From Moraxellaceae bacterium UBA2031 (GTDB lineage: Bacteria > Pseudomonadota > Gammaproteobacteria > Pseudomonadales > Moraxellaceae): 24,689 bases of DNA. Within the stretch, counting starts at the first letter, position 1. The number at the start of each line of letters is the position of its first letter. This document shows positions 1 to 7,704 of this stretch, in pieces. A program made the position numbers and the translations under genes. The stretch covers positions 6,493 through 31,181 of the forward strand of contig DDBN01000146.1 in NCBI GenBank assembly GCA_002333145.1, given 5' to 3'. The notes under the pieces were generated by a model. It worked only from the letters and a program-made list of their open reading frames with translations. It made no database searches and was not told where the DNA came from.

Positions 1-19
1 GGCTCACCCGCAATGGAGT

Positions 20-59
20 AAAAAGAGGAGCCGCCAAATAGAAAATGTTGGCGGCTTCT
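20..59 (-). terminator. Intrinsic terminator ending the murA-his-TRIC operon
   Basis: An inverted repeat pairs 29-37 with 48-56 perfectly (9 bp) and extends to 26-37/48-59 with one G-U pair, around a 10-base loop. Read on the minus strand the stem is followed by five T residues (plus-strand A run 20-24). It lies about 40 bases past the stop of the TRIC-family gene, which is the expected place for the end of the minus-strand operon. Confidence 0.8.
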
Positions 60-97
60 AACCTAACTATCTGCTGACCACTTACCTGACGATCTAC

Positions 98-727
98 CTA
101 CCTAATACTGCGATCCAGCAAATGAAAGCGCGGCAATGACAAACGCCACCGTATGGCTGCCAGACGTATGAGCAGAACCACCAGCATGGCTAGCCCTGCC
201 GTACTCCCCCAAGGCATGCTCAACTCACGCAGGCCAATGAATGCCAGTGAGCCCGCAATACAGGCGGTAGCGTAAATTTCCTTCTGAAAAATCAGAGGGA
301 TCTCGTTGCAAATAACATCGCGAATCACGCCGCCGGCCACGCCTGTCATGACCCCCATAATTACCGCCGTACTAATAGGCGCATCATGCTGTAACGCAAC
401 TTCTGTTCCAATTACGGTAAAAACTGCCAAGCCAAACGCATCGGCAATCAACAACCCGGTCTCGTGTATGGGTCGAGTGAAGCGCACCCATACCACGGTT
501 GCCACTGCGGCCAGCGATGCCACCAGAATATAGGTATCGTTGCGAATCCAACTGACCGGGTGATTGTCGAGAATAAGATCACGTAAGGTGCCGCCGCCCA
601 GCGACGTGATGATGGCGATCACCAGCACCCCGAATAGATCCATGGACTTGCGTCCCGCCATCAGTGCGCCGGTAATGGCAAAAACACCCACACCAAAAAG
701 ATCTGAGAGATAAAAGAGCTTTTCCAT
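98..727 (-). CDS. TRIC-family (UPF0126, YicG/YadS-like) inner-membrane protein
   Basis: A 209-residue, very hydrophobic protein with about seven membrane segments (near residues 7-25, 30-51, 66-83, 91-112, 117-137, 150-166 and 173-193). It is built from two similar halves, each with the glycine-rich signature of the family: GGGTLRD near residue 44 and GGVIRD near residue 131. Family knowledge: bacterial TRIC homologues are trimeric cation channels by structure, and E. coli YicG has been linked to glycine transport, so the substrate here is uncertain. The start is ATG at 727 with an AAGGG ribosome-binding site just ahead. It follows hisC by 13 bases and precedes a terminator, so it is probably the last gene of the murA-his operon. 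In Pseudomonas the gene after hisC is normally algW, so its place here is unusual. Family assignment is firm; function is not. Confidence 0.88.
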   Translation of the reverse strand: MEKLFYLSDLFGVGVFAITGALMAGRKSMDLFGVLVIAIITSLGGGTLRDLILDNHPVSWIRNDTYILVASLAAVATVVWVRFTRPIHETGLLIADAFGLAVFTVIGTEVALQHDAPISTAVIMGVMTGVAGGVIRDVICNEIPLIFQKEIYATACIAGSLAFIGLRELSMPWGSTAGLAMLVVLLIRLAAIRWRLSLPRFHLLDRSIR

Positions 728-740
728 TACCCTTCCCTCG

Positions 741-1796
741 CTACAAGATAGCTTTCAGTGCGGCTACCAGCGCTGCATTCTGCGCAGGCGTTCCGATCGT
801 AATACGCAGAAACTGCTCGATACGCGAAATGCGGAAATGACGAACAATCACGGACCGCTCACGCAGCCGTGCAGCGAGAGCACTGCCTTCATGCTCTGGA
901 TGTCGCGCAAATACAAAGTTCGCTGCAGACGGCAGTACGTCAAAACCCAGCGCCTCCATCTCAGCGACCAATGCATCCCGGCTATTTATTACCGCTTGGC
1001 AGGTTTTAGTAAAGTAGGCGCGATCCGTAAATGCGACAGCTGCTCCTGCAATCGCCATACGCCCCAACGGATATGAATTAAAACTATTCTTAATGCGCTC
1101 CAGCGCTTCGATCAAGTCAGGATGCCCGACAGCGAGGCCAACACGCAGCCCCGCCAGCGAGCGCGACTTGGACAGCGTCTGTGTTACTAACAAATTGGGG
1201 TAACGCTGAACCAGAGCGATAGCGCTCTCACCGCCAAAATCCACATAAGCCTCATCGACCACCACTACTGAATCGGTATTACGCTTCAGCAGCGCCTCAA
1301 TGGCAGCAAGTGGCGTGAGCATTCCGGTCGGTGCATTTGGATTGGGAAAAATGATGCCGCCATTTGGTCGATCATAATCCTCAAGATTAATGGCAAAGTT
1401 TTTATCCAGCATGACTTGCTGAAACGACACATTGTAGAGCCCGCAATAAACAGGATAAAAACTGTAGGAAATATCGGGAAAAAGAATGGGCAGATCATGC
1501 TTGAGCAGGCCATGAAATACATGTGCCAGTACTTCGTCCGAGCCATTACCAACAAAGACATTGGCTTTGGTAACACCGTAATAATCGGCAATCGCCTCTT
1601 TCAACACATCCGCATTGGGATCAGGATAAAGACGAAGGTCATCCGACAATTCTGCCTGCATGGCAGCGATAGCAAGTGGTGATGGACCGTACGGATTCTC
1701 GTTAGTATTGAGCTTGACGAGATTGGCTATCTTCGGCTGCTCGCCCGGCACATAGGGGACGAGATTATTGACGAAGGCACTCCAGAACTTGCTCAT
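741..1796 (-). CDS. hisC: Histidinol-phosphate aminotransferase
   Basis: A PLP-dependent class I/II aminotransferase that converts imidazole acetol phosphate and glutamate to histidinol phosphate in histidine synthesis. From the chosen ATG at 1796 it is 351 residues, the normal HisC length. Visible landmarks are the N-terminal LNTNENPYGPSP motif (about residue 29), the cofactor-contacting D181 and Y184 in VVDEAYVDF, and the PLP lysine K210 in LSKSRSLAGLR. The frame stays open upstream to a TTG at 1847, but that would add 17 residues absent from the family, and those codons lie in a stem-loop, so I prefer the ATG although its ribosome-binding site is weak. hisD ends 53 bases upstream. Confidence 0.95.
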   Translation of the reverse strand: MSKFWSAFVNNLVPYVPGEQPKIANLVKLNTNENPYGPSPLAIAAMQAELSDDLRLYPDPNADVLKEAIADYYGVTKANVFVGNGSDEVLAHVFHGLLKHDLPILFPDISYSFYPVYCGLYNVSFQQVMLDKNFAINLEDYDRPNGGIIFPNPNAPTGMLTPLAAIEALLKRNTDSVVVVDEAYVDFGGESAIALVQRYPNLLVTQTLSKSRSLAGLRVGLAVGHPDLIEALERIKNSFNSYPLGRMAIAGAAVAFTDRAYFTKTCQAVINSRDALVAEMEALGFDVLPSAANFVFARHPEHEGSALAARLRERSVIVRHFRISRIEQFLRITIGTPAQNAALVAALKAIL

Positions 1797-1814
1797 GCGA
1801 ATGTGTCCGATGCG

Positions 1815-1846
1815 TGTCTGGGGCCGAGCTAAATCAGCCCCAGACA
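1815..1846. other. Stem-loop in the hisD-hisC gap
   Basis: A perfect 10-bp inverted repeat pairs 1815-1824 with 1837-1846 around a 12-base loop. It fills most of the gap between the hisD stop and the hisC ATG. No T run follows on either strand, so it is not a standard terminator. On the minus-strand mRNA it may protect a transcript end or reduce hisC expression relative to hisD; both roles are inferred. Confidence 0.5.
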
Positions 1847-1849
1847 AGA

Positions 1850-3154
1850 TTACGTGATGATGCGATATTCTGCGGAGCGTGCATGCGCTTCAAGGCCCTC
1901 GCCTCGAGCCAGCACAGAAGCCACCTTGCCGAGCGCCGAAGCACCCGCCGGAGAACACCCAATCAGGCTGGTACGCTTCTGAAAATCATAGACACCAAGT
2001 GGCGATGAGAAGCGCGCCGTGCCCGAGGTCGGCAATACGTGATTTGGGCCAGCACAGTAATCACCCAGTGCTTCTGGCGTATGACGCCCCATAAAAATGG
2101 CACCGGCGTGACGAATTTGCGGCAGCAGTGTTTCCGGATTTTCTACCGACAACTCCAAATGCTCCGGAGCAATACGATTAATCAGAGACAAGGCCTCCCC
2201 ACGATCACGCACACGAATCAATGCTCCGCGATTCGCCAGTGAAATACGGGCAATCTCGTGACGCGCGAGTGTGGGCAGTAATTTCTCAATACTGGCGTAA
2301 ACGGCCTCAAGAAACGCACCGTCTTCTGACAGTAGAATGGCTTGAGCCTGCTCGTCATGTTCGGCCTGCGAGAACAGATCCATGGCAATCCAGTCTGGAT
2401 CAGTCTTGCCGTCACAATAAATCAGGATCTCCGATGGGCCTGCAATCATGTCGATACCAACCTGACCGAACACCATGCGCTTTGCCGTTGCCACATAGAT
2501 ATTGCCAGGGCCAACAATCTTATCGACCCGAGGCACGGTCTCCGTACCATAGGCCAGTGCTGCAACAGCTTGGGCACCACCAATCGTAAATACGCGGTCC
2601 ACACCGGCAAGATAGGCGGCAGCGAACACTAACTCGCTCACTTCACTTTTTGGTGTTGGCACCACCATGATGACTTCCTGCACGCCCGCCACTTTGGCCG
2701 GTATAGCATTCATCAACACAGACGAGGGATAGGAGGCTTTACCTCCCGGCACATAAATACCCACGCGATCTAGCGGAGTAATTTGCTGACCTAATACCGT
2801 GCCGTCTGCCTCGGTGTATTGCCAAGAGTCTTGACGCTGTTTTTCATGATACACACGGATGCGATCACGTGCGGCGATCAGCGCTTCACGCTCATGGGCC
2901 GGCAACCCATCAAGGGCCTCCTTGAGGCGCTGCTGCGGCACATCAAGATGTTGCGCATTTGGGGCATTTAGCCCATCAAAACGATTGCTGTATTCCAGCA
3001 AGGCGCGGTCGCCTTCACGACGCACTCGCCCTACGATTTCAACAACCGCTTCCTGCACACCCGCATCGCTCACGCCCTCCCAAGCAAGGAGAGACTCAAG
3101 GCGACGATCGAAGCCTGTTTCGGTGGTATCAAGACGGGGAATGAGTTCGCTCAC
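1850..3154 (-). CDS. hisD: Histidinol dehydrogenase
   Basis: This zinc enzyme performs the last two steps of histidine synthesis, oxidising L-histidinol to L-histidine with two NAD+. At 434 residues it is full length. The zinc ligands are all present: Q263 and H266 in SQAEHD, D365 in the GDYCAGPNHVLPTSG block, and H424 in EAHARS. The catalytic pair is E331-H332 (APEHLEL). The start is GTG at 3154, chosen because a GGAG ribosome-binding site sits six bases before it and no in-frame ATG lies closer. hisG ends 21 bases upstream, so the two are co-transcribed. Confidence 0.97.
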   Translation of the reverse strand: MSELIPRLDTTETGFDRRLESLLAWEGVSDAGVQEAVVEIVGRVRREGDRALLEYSNRFDGLNAPNAQHLDVPQQRLKEALDGLPAHEREALIAARDRIRVYHEKQRQDSWQYTEADGTVLGQQITPLDRVGIYVPGGKASYPSSVLMNAIPAKVAGVQEVIMVVPTPKSEVSELVFAAAYLAGVDRVFTIGGAQAVAALAYGTETVPRVDKIVGPGNIYVATAKRMVFGQVGIDMIAGPSEILIYCDGKTDPDWIAMDLFSQAEHDEQAQAILLSEDGAFLEAVYASIEKLLPTLARHEIARISLANRGALIRVRDRGEALSLINRIAPEHLELSVENPETLLPQIRHAGAIFMGRHTPEALGDYCAGPNHVLPTSGTARFSSPLGVYDFQKRTSLIGCSPAGASALGKVASVLARGEGLEAHARSAEYRIIT

Positions 3155-3175
3155 ATCATGCTCCGGAAATTTAGT

Positions 3176-3823
3176 TCAGACAGACGTTTTTTCACGACGG
3201 GCAACGGCCGCAGCCAGCTGATCAAGCACTGGCTGAATAAGGCCATGTTTCATTTTCATGGCCGCCTTATTCACAATAAGACGTGACGTAATATGGGCAA
3301 TCAGTTCGGTCGGCTCTAGGCCATTTTCCTTCAGTGTCTTGCCCGTATCCACTACATCGACAATGCGATCCGCCAGGCCCATCAATGGCGCCAGCTCCAT
3401 GGAGCCATACAATTTGATCAACTCAACCTGTTCGCCTTTCTCGGCATAATAACGCTGCGTGACATTTACAAACTTAGTTGCCACACGTAAACGTCCTGTC
3501 ACCACTGGCGCATTCACCGGCCCGGCGACCATCAAGCGGCAACGGGCAATCTTTAGATCCAGTGGTTCATACACGCCACTGGTATCGTACTCCATCAACA
3601 CATCCTTGCCTGCCACGCCGATATCGGCAGCACCATTCTCCACATAAGTTGGCACATCAGTCGCACGCACGATCACGATGCGCACATCGGGATGAGTGGT
3701 TGGAAAAATCAGCTTGCGCGATTTTTCGTGGTCTTCGAGAAAATCAATTCCGGCCTCGCGCAACAGTGGCAAGGTATCGTTAAGAATGCGCCCTTTTGAT
3801 AGCGCAATAATGATACCGCTCAT
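3176..3823 (-). CDS. hisG: ATP phosphoribosyltransferase, short form
   Basis: First enzyme of histidine synthesis, joining ATP and PRPP to form phosphoribosyl-ATP. It has 215 residues and starts with the typical IIALSKGRI motif, followed by the periplasmic-binding-protein-like catalytic fold (GAADIGVAGKDVL near residue 65). It lacks the C-terminal regulatory domain of the long E. coli HisG (about 299 residues). Family knowledge: the short form works and is feedback-inhibited only as a complex with HisZ, a histidyl-tRNA-synthetase-like subunit, which is not in this window. Its ATG overlaps the murA stop by four bases (ATGA), and a GAGGTGAGGA ribosome-binding site lies in the end of murA, which suggests translational coupling. 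Confidence 0.96.
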   Translation of the reverse strand: MSGIIIALSKGRILNDTLPLLREAGIDFLEDHEKSRKLIFPTTHPDVRIVIVRATDVPTYVENGAADIGVAGKDVLMEYDTSGVYEPLDLKIARCRLMVAGPVNAPVVTGRLRVATKFVNVTQRYYAEKGEQVELIKLYGSMELAPLMGLADRIVDVVDTGKTLKENGLEPTELIAHITSRLIVNKAAMKMKHGLIQPVLDQLAAAVARREKTSV

Positions 3824-5094
3824 TCCTCACCTCGGCCGGAGATACGGCGTATCGTTGCTCCCAATGCCTGCAGCTTTTCTTCAACGCGTTCATAGCCGCG
3901 ATCAATGTGATAAATGCGGTCGACCAAGGTTTCGCCTTCCGCCGCTAGTGCAGCAATAACCAGCGACATGGACGCACGCAGGTCTGTTGCCATCACGGGA
4001 GCGGCCTGAAGCTTTTCTACGCCTGTGACGATGGCAGTGTGACCATCAACAGCAATTTGTGCACCCAAACGATTCAGCTCTGGCACATGCATGTAGCGGT
4101 TTTCAAAGATGGTTTCGATGATAGTACCTGTCCCTTCCGCTACCGCATTCACCGTCATAAACTGTGCCTGCATATCGGTAGGGAATCCAGGGTGGGGGGC
4201 TGTGCGGAAATTTATCGCTTTGGGCCGGCGACCTTCCATATCAAGCTCAATCCAATCCGGGCCAGTGGTGATCTTTGCTCCTGCTTCCTTGAACTTGAGC
4301 AACACGGCATCGAGCAAACCTGGATCAGTATCCAGAGTTTTTACACGTCCGCCGGTAACCGCCGCGGCGGCCAAGTAGGAGCCCGTTTCAATACGGTCGG
4401 CAATCACACGGTAGGTGCAACCATTGAGGGATTCAACACCATGCACGGTGATGGTATCGGTACCTGCTCCCTCAATCTTTGCTCCCATAGCAGTTAGCAG
4501 CCCTGCCAGATTGATGATCTCAGGCTCACGCGCTGCATTCTCAATCACGGTCGTGCCTTCGGCCAGCGTGGCTGCCATCAGCAAATTCTCGGTACCGCCC
4601 ACCGTGACCATATCGAAAACAAAATGAGCACCCTTAAGACGGCCGTTCACCTTGCCATGCACATAGCCGTTCTCAACCTGAATATCAGCACCCAGTGCAA
4701 TTAGGCCCTTCAGATGCTGATCAACCGGACGTGACCCGATGGCACAACCACCCGGCAATGACACTGATGCCTCACCAAAACGGGCCAGTAGTGGGCCGAG
4801 TACAAAAATGGATGCACGCATGGTGCGAACCAACTCGTAGGGTGCTACGGCGGTCGACAAGGTATTGGCGTTTACTTGCACCTGACATTGCTCACCAATC
4901 TCTACGGTCACTCCCATGTGACCCAGAATCTGGATCAGGGTAGTGATATCTTTGAGTTGCGGCACATTGGTCAACGTGACCGGCGTCTTCGCCAGCAGCG
5001 TGGCGGCCAGCAGTGGAAGTGCAGCGTTTTTTGCGCCGGAAATCTTCACTTCACCATCAAGGCGCGTACCACCGGTAATCAGCAACTTGTCCAT
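3820..5094 (-). CDS. murA: UDP-N-acetylglucosamine 1-carboxyvinyltransferase
   Basis: This cytoplasmic enzyme catalyses the first committed step of peptidoglycan synthesis, transferring enolpyruvate from PEP to UDP-GlcNAc. It is the target of fosfomycin. From ATG at 5094 the protein is 424 residues (E. coli about 419) and begins in the usual way for the family, with K22 and N23 in SGAKNAALP. The active-site cysteine is C117 in the LPGGCAIGSRP loop, so the standard fosfomycin-sensitive Cys form is present. The frame is open upstream to an ATG at 5151, but those 19 codons run through a terminator and have no ribosome-binding site. A GAGAG ribosome-binding site precedes the chosen start. The stop overlaps hisG. 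Confidence 0.97.
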   Translation of the reverse strand: MDKLLITGGTRLDGEVKISGAKNAALPLLAATLLAKTPVTLTNVPQLKDITTLIQILGHMGVTVEIGEQCQVQVNANTLSTAVAPYELVRTMRASIFVLGPLLARFGEASVSLPGGCAIGSRPVDQHLKGLIALGADIQVENGYVHGKVNGRLKGAHFVFDMVTVGGTENLLMAATLAEGTTVIENAAREPEIINLAGLLTAMGAKIEGAGTDTITVHGVESLNGCTYRVIADRIETGSYLAAAAVTGGRVKTLDTDPGLLDAVLLKFKEAGAKITTGPDWIELDMEGRRPKAINFRTAPHPGFPTDMQAQFMTVNAVAEGTGTIIETIFENRYMHVPELNRLGAQIAVDGHTAIVTGVEKLQAAPVMATDLRASMSLVIAALAAEGETLVDRIYHIDRGYERVEEKLQALGATIRRISGRGEE

Positions 5095-5114
5095 CAGAGC
5101 TCTCAAAAAGTACG

Positions 5115-5138
5115 AAAAAAATCGTTTCCCAGAAACGA
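5115..5138 (-). terminator. Intrinsic terminator between ibaG and murA
   Basis: A perfect 7-bp inverted repeat pairs 5122-5128 with 5132-5138 around a 3-base loop. On the minus strand it is followed at once by seven T residues (plus-strand A run 5115-5121). It ends about 20 bases before the murA ATG. A second hairpin, 5143-5149 with 5155-5161 (7 bp, 5-base loop), lies directly upstream on the minus strand. The stem is AU-rich, so termination may be partial. Confidence 0.65.
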
Positions 5139-5187
5139 AAACGTCCGACATGAAGTCGGACAGGGATTTACATCGGTGCCAGAAGCA

Positions 5188-5436
5188 TCAGGAAAAGAGC
5201 TTGATCTTGCGCCACTCTTCCTTGGTCAGGGTACGCATCGTTACTGCATGAATCTCGCCAGTGGCAATATGCGAATTGAGTGGGCCATAAACCAGCTGCT
5301 GCTTGGCAACCGGGCGCATCCCCTCAAAACGATCCGTCACCACCGTAACGGTGTACTTGCCACTGCCACCTTCAACCAGAACTTCTGCATCGGGGATGGC
5401 GAGTTCCAGCAATGTCTTGATTAAATCAATCATCAT
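5188..5436 (-). CDS. ibaG: BolA-family protein IbaG
   Basis: A small BolA-like protein of 82 residues. Family knowledge: BolA/IbaG proteins form complexes with monothiol glutaredoxins (Grx4) that bind [2Fe-2S] clusters, and IbaG has been linked to acid stress and cell-envelope state. The visible BolA core is DAEVLVEGGSGKYTV (about 16-30) and the conserved histidine in the GEIHAVTMRTL block (about residue 63). There are two adjacent ATG codons (5436 and 5433), and the GAGAA ribosome-binding site fits either. mlaB ends 24 bases upstream. Position between mlaB and murA is the standard gammaproteobacterial arrangement and supports IbaG rather than BolA. Confidence 0.92.
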   Translation of the reverse strand: MMIDLIKTLLELAIPDAEVLVEGGSGKYTVTVVTDRFEGMRPVAKQQLVYGPLNSHIATGEIHAVTMRTLTKEEWRKIKLFS

Positions 5437-5460
5437 TAAATCATTCTCAAAAAACAGAAA

Positions 5461-5754
5461 TTACACTTCCGGTAAAGCATCCGTCAGACCACTGACTCGA
5501 ATGATAGCAAGGCACCGCTCTGGCACTTGTGTTAACCGCAGGCTCTGGCCTCGCGCAGCCGCCGCCCGTGCCCAACGCAAGAGCATGGCAACGGTCAGGC
5601 TGCTGGCTGTCGTCAAACCTGCCAGATCAACTGTCGGCGACGAGCTTATACCCGCAAGCAAGCCAAGGCCTTCCGCACACAGAGCCTCTGCATTATCGTA
5701 GGTGACATCTCCGCTTAAACGCAGAACATCACCTTCCCGAATGAGTGCATTCAT
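5461..5754 (-). CDS. mlaB: Phospholipid transport system STAS-domain protein MlaB
   Basis: A 97-residue cytoplasmic STAS-domain protein that binds and stabilises the ATPase MlaF in the MlaFEDB complex. The sequence shows a single STAS fold with beta strands near 3-15 and 40-46, and the loop-helix VDLAGLTTASSLTVAML at about 42-58. Aligned by eye with E. coli MlaB, the functional Asp-Thr pair of this loop becomes S51-S52, so the hydroxyl residue is kept but the preceding acid and following glycines are not. Its ATG overlaps the mlaC stop by four bases. Identification leans on position as well as fold, because STAS domains are divergent. Confidence 0.88.
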   Translation of the reverse strand: MNALIREGDVLRLSGDVTYDNAEALCAEGLGLLAGISSSPTVDLAGLTTASSLTVAMLLRWARAAAARGQSLRLTQVPERCLAIIRVSGLTDALPEV

Positions 5755-6410
5755 TGCACCGCCGTCTTGTTGGTTTTACCACCGCCTGCCGAAGTGCCTT
5801 CAAGCGCCTTGGTATCTGGCATCCATCCCGCAATCGCCTTATCCAAGCTACCCCGATTGGACTCCACAGCAGAGCTAAACTGATTGCGGAATGTCAGGCC
5901 CAAGTTGATACCGTTCAGAATCAGATTACGTACCTTCCACTTGCCAGCTTTATCCATCTGCATCTGAAAAGTTACCGGAAAGACTTGGCCGCCATCACCA
6001 TGCACATCCACATTTACCTGTGCCTTCTGAGTATCCGTTCCAGCCTTGTACGGCTTGAACACAATCTTCTGATCCTCATAAGAGGTCAGCCCCTTGGCGT
6101 AAGTACGCACCAATGATTGCTTGAACACACGGGCAAACTCTTTCTGCTGTGCGGGTGTCGCTTGACGGAAGTATTGACCCATAACGCTGCGAGCAATGCC
6201 GTCAATATCGACAAAGGGCGTGATATTTTCTTCCACCACACGAAGCAGTGCCGCCTCGTCTTTCTTTAGAGTGGCTTTTTCTTTGGTGATGCGCGTCAAT
6301 AACGTATTGGTGGCGTCCTGCACCACCGTCTGTGGGTTCTCCGCTGCCGTCGCCATCATCGGCAGCACCAGCACAAGCGTCGCCGTCAGTCGTTGCCAAA
6401 ATTTCATCAT
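5751..6410 (-). CDS. mlaC: Periplasmic phospholipid-binding protein MlaC (Ttg2D)
   Basis: The soluble shuttle of the Mla pathway, carrying a phospholipid between the outer-membrane MlaA complex and the inner-membrane MlaFEDB complex. The 219-residue precursor has a clear Sec signal peptide (basic start, hydrophobic residues 8-19, probable cleavage after ATAA near residue 23). The mature part matches the MlaC/Tol_Tol_Ttg2 family, including VRNLILNGINLGLTFRNQF at about 160-178. Two adjacent ATG codons exist at 6410 and 6407. The GGAG ribosome-binding site is only three bases from the first and six from the second, so translation may start at 6407. The gap to mlaD is 23 bases. Confidence 0.95.
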   Translation of the reverse strand: MMKFWQRLTATLVLVLPMMATAAENPQTVVQDATNTLLTRITKEKATLKKDEAALLRVVEENITPFVDIDGIARSVMGQYFRQATPAQQKEFARVFKQSLVRTYAKGLTSYEDQKIVFKPYKAGTDTQKAQVNVDVHGDGGQVFPVTFQMQMDKAGKWKVRNLILNGINLGLTFRNQFSSAVESNRGSLDKAIAGWMPDTKALEGTSAGGGKTNKTAVQ

Positions 6411-6433
6411 GATCTCCAGAGTACGCTCAGGCC

Positions 6434-6925
6434 TCAGAAACTGTCGTCAGCGGCGGCCGGTGCAGCGGGCTTGGTGGCTTGACTGGACAGGAACTTGCCA
6501 ATCAGATCTTCCAACACAAGCGAGGACTGTGTCTGTTCGATTTCGTCACCGTTCTTGAGATATGTGTCATCGGCACCTGGCACGATTCCCACATATTTTT
6601 CACCAATCATGCCGGCAGTCAGGATAGACGCCACCGCATCAGTATCGATGGTCTTCACATCGTTATACACATCCATGGTGACTCTGGCCTGAAGCGTCTT
6701 GGAGTCCAGCTCGATCTTGCTAACACGGCCGATTACCACGCCGGCCAATGTGACCTTGGCACGCACACCAAGGCCGCCAGCATTCTGAAACTTAGCCATC
6801 AGCTGATAGCTAGGCTTACCTGCCTCTTCGGCCAAGCCGCTGACGCGAATTGCCATGAAAAAAAGCGCCACAAACCCGGCAACCATAAATAGGCCAACCG
6901 TCATCTCGATAGTACGTGTACGCAT
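6434..6925 (-). CDS. mlaD: MCE-domain lipid-transport protein MlaD
   Basis: The substrate-binding ring of the MlaFEDB inner-membrane complex. It has 163 residues, with one N-terminal transmembrane helix (about 8-27) followed by a single MCE domain (about 38-115: VTLAGVVIGRVSKIELD, and later LTAGMIGEKYVGIVPG). A C-terminal helix (about 130-147) would line the hexameric pore, and the tail is Ala/Pro-rich. Family knowledge: six MlaD copies form a periplasmic ring with a hydrophobic channel. The ATG overlaps the mlaE stop by one base (TGATG), which indicates coupled translation. Confidence 0.96.
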   Translation of the reverse strand: MRTRTIEMTVGLFMVAGFVALFFMAIRVSGLAEEAGKPSYQLMAKFQNAGGLGVRAKVTLAGVVIGRVSKIELDSKTLQARVTMDVYNDVKTIDTDAVASILTAGMIGEKYVGIVPGADDTYLKNGDEIEQTQSSLVLEDLIGKFLSSQATKPAAPAAADDSF

Positions 6926-7704
6926 CAGAATCCTCCGAACATGACAGCGGTGAGCATAAAGTCCAGGCCCAGCACCGCTAGCGAGCCATACACCACGGTA
7001 CGCGTGGTAGCGCGGGAAATCCCTTCACTGGTGGGCTCGCAATCGTAGCCTTGAAAAACAGCAATCCACGTTACTGCCGCACCAAATACAACGCTCTTGA
7101 TGATGCCGTTAACAACGTCATCATAAAACTCCACAGAGTTTTGCATATTGGACCAGTAGGAGCCTTCATAGACCCCCAAAAACTCCACACCGACCAGCAT
7201 GCCACCGAGCACACCCACCGCCGAAAAAATCAGCGCCAGTATTGGCATTGAGTAAAAACCGGCCCAGAAACGGGGTGCCACAATACGACGAAGCGGATCG
7301 ACACCAATCATCTCCATGCTGGAGAGCTGCTCGGTTGTCTTCATAAGACCAATTTCAGCCGTTAGCGCGGATCCAGCGCGACCTGCAAACAGTAAAGCTG
7401 TTACCACCGGCCCCAGCTCACGCACGAGCGTTAAGGCCACCATGGTGCCAAGCGCCTGCTCGCTACCGTAATCGATAAGGATATTGTAGCCCTGAAGGCC
7501 TAGCACCATGCCAATGAATAAGCCGGATACCATAATAATGATGAGAGAGAGCACCCCCACCGCATACAACTGTTTTATTAGTAGTGGAAACCCGGTACGC
7601 AGGTTAGGTACTGCCACCAGTGACTGGTACAGAAAAACCGTGGCTGCGCCGATTTTCTGCACAACATTGAGGGCATTGGCCCCCAGACGCTGAATTTGCT
7701 GCAT
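6925..7704 (-). CDS. mlaE: Phospholipid ABC transporter permease MlaE
   Basis: The inner-membrane permease of the Mla system. It has 259 residues with an N-terminal amphipathic stretch and about five membrane segments (near 48-72, 85-110, 150-175, 198-215 and 235-257). Typical family sequence includes LFAGRAGSALTAEIGLMKTTEQ at about 105-126 and the VDPLRRIVAPRF coupling region at about 136-147. Two copies pair with two MlaF and sit beneath the MlaD ring. It overlaps mlaF by one base upstream and mlaD by one base downstream, which is a tightly coupled arrangement. Confidence 0.96.
   Translation of the reverse strand: MQQIQRLGANALNVVQKIGAATVFLYQSLVAVPNLRTGFPLLIKQLYAVGVLSLIIIMVSGLFIGMVLGLQGYNILIDYGSEQALGTMVALTLVRELGPVVTALLFAGRAGSALTAEIGLMKTTEQLSSMEMIGVDPLRRIVAPRFWAGFYSMPILALIFSAVGVLGGMLVGVEFLGVYEGSYWSNMQNSVEFYDDVVNGIIKSVVFGAAVTWIAVFQGYDCEPTSEGISRATTRTVVYGSLAVLGLDFMLTAVMFGGF

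Noticed and set aside
1797..1847. TTG start giving hisC 17 extra residues
   Set aside because: The extra codons lie in a hairpin, the family starts near the internal ATG, and no better ribosome-binding site supports the TTG.
5095..5151. ATG at 5151 as the murA start
   Set aside because: It is in a hairpin loop, lacks a ribosome-binding site and adds 19 residues that MurA proteins do not have, through a poly-T terminator.
4876..5424. 182-codon plus-strand frame across murA and ibaG
   Set aside because: Antisense to two secure genes and through a terminator; composition is that of a shadow frame.
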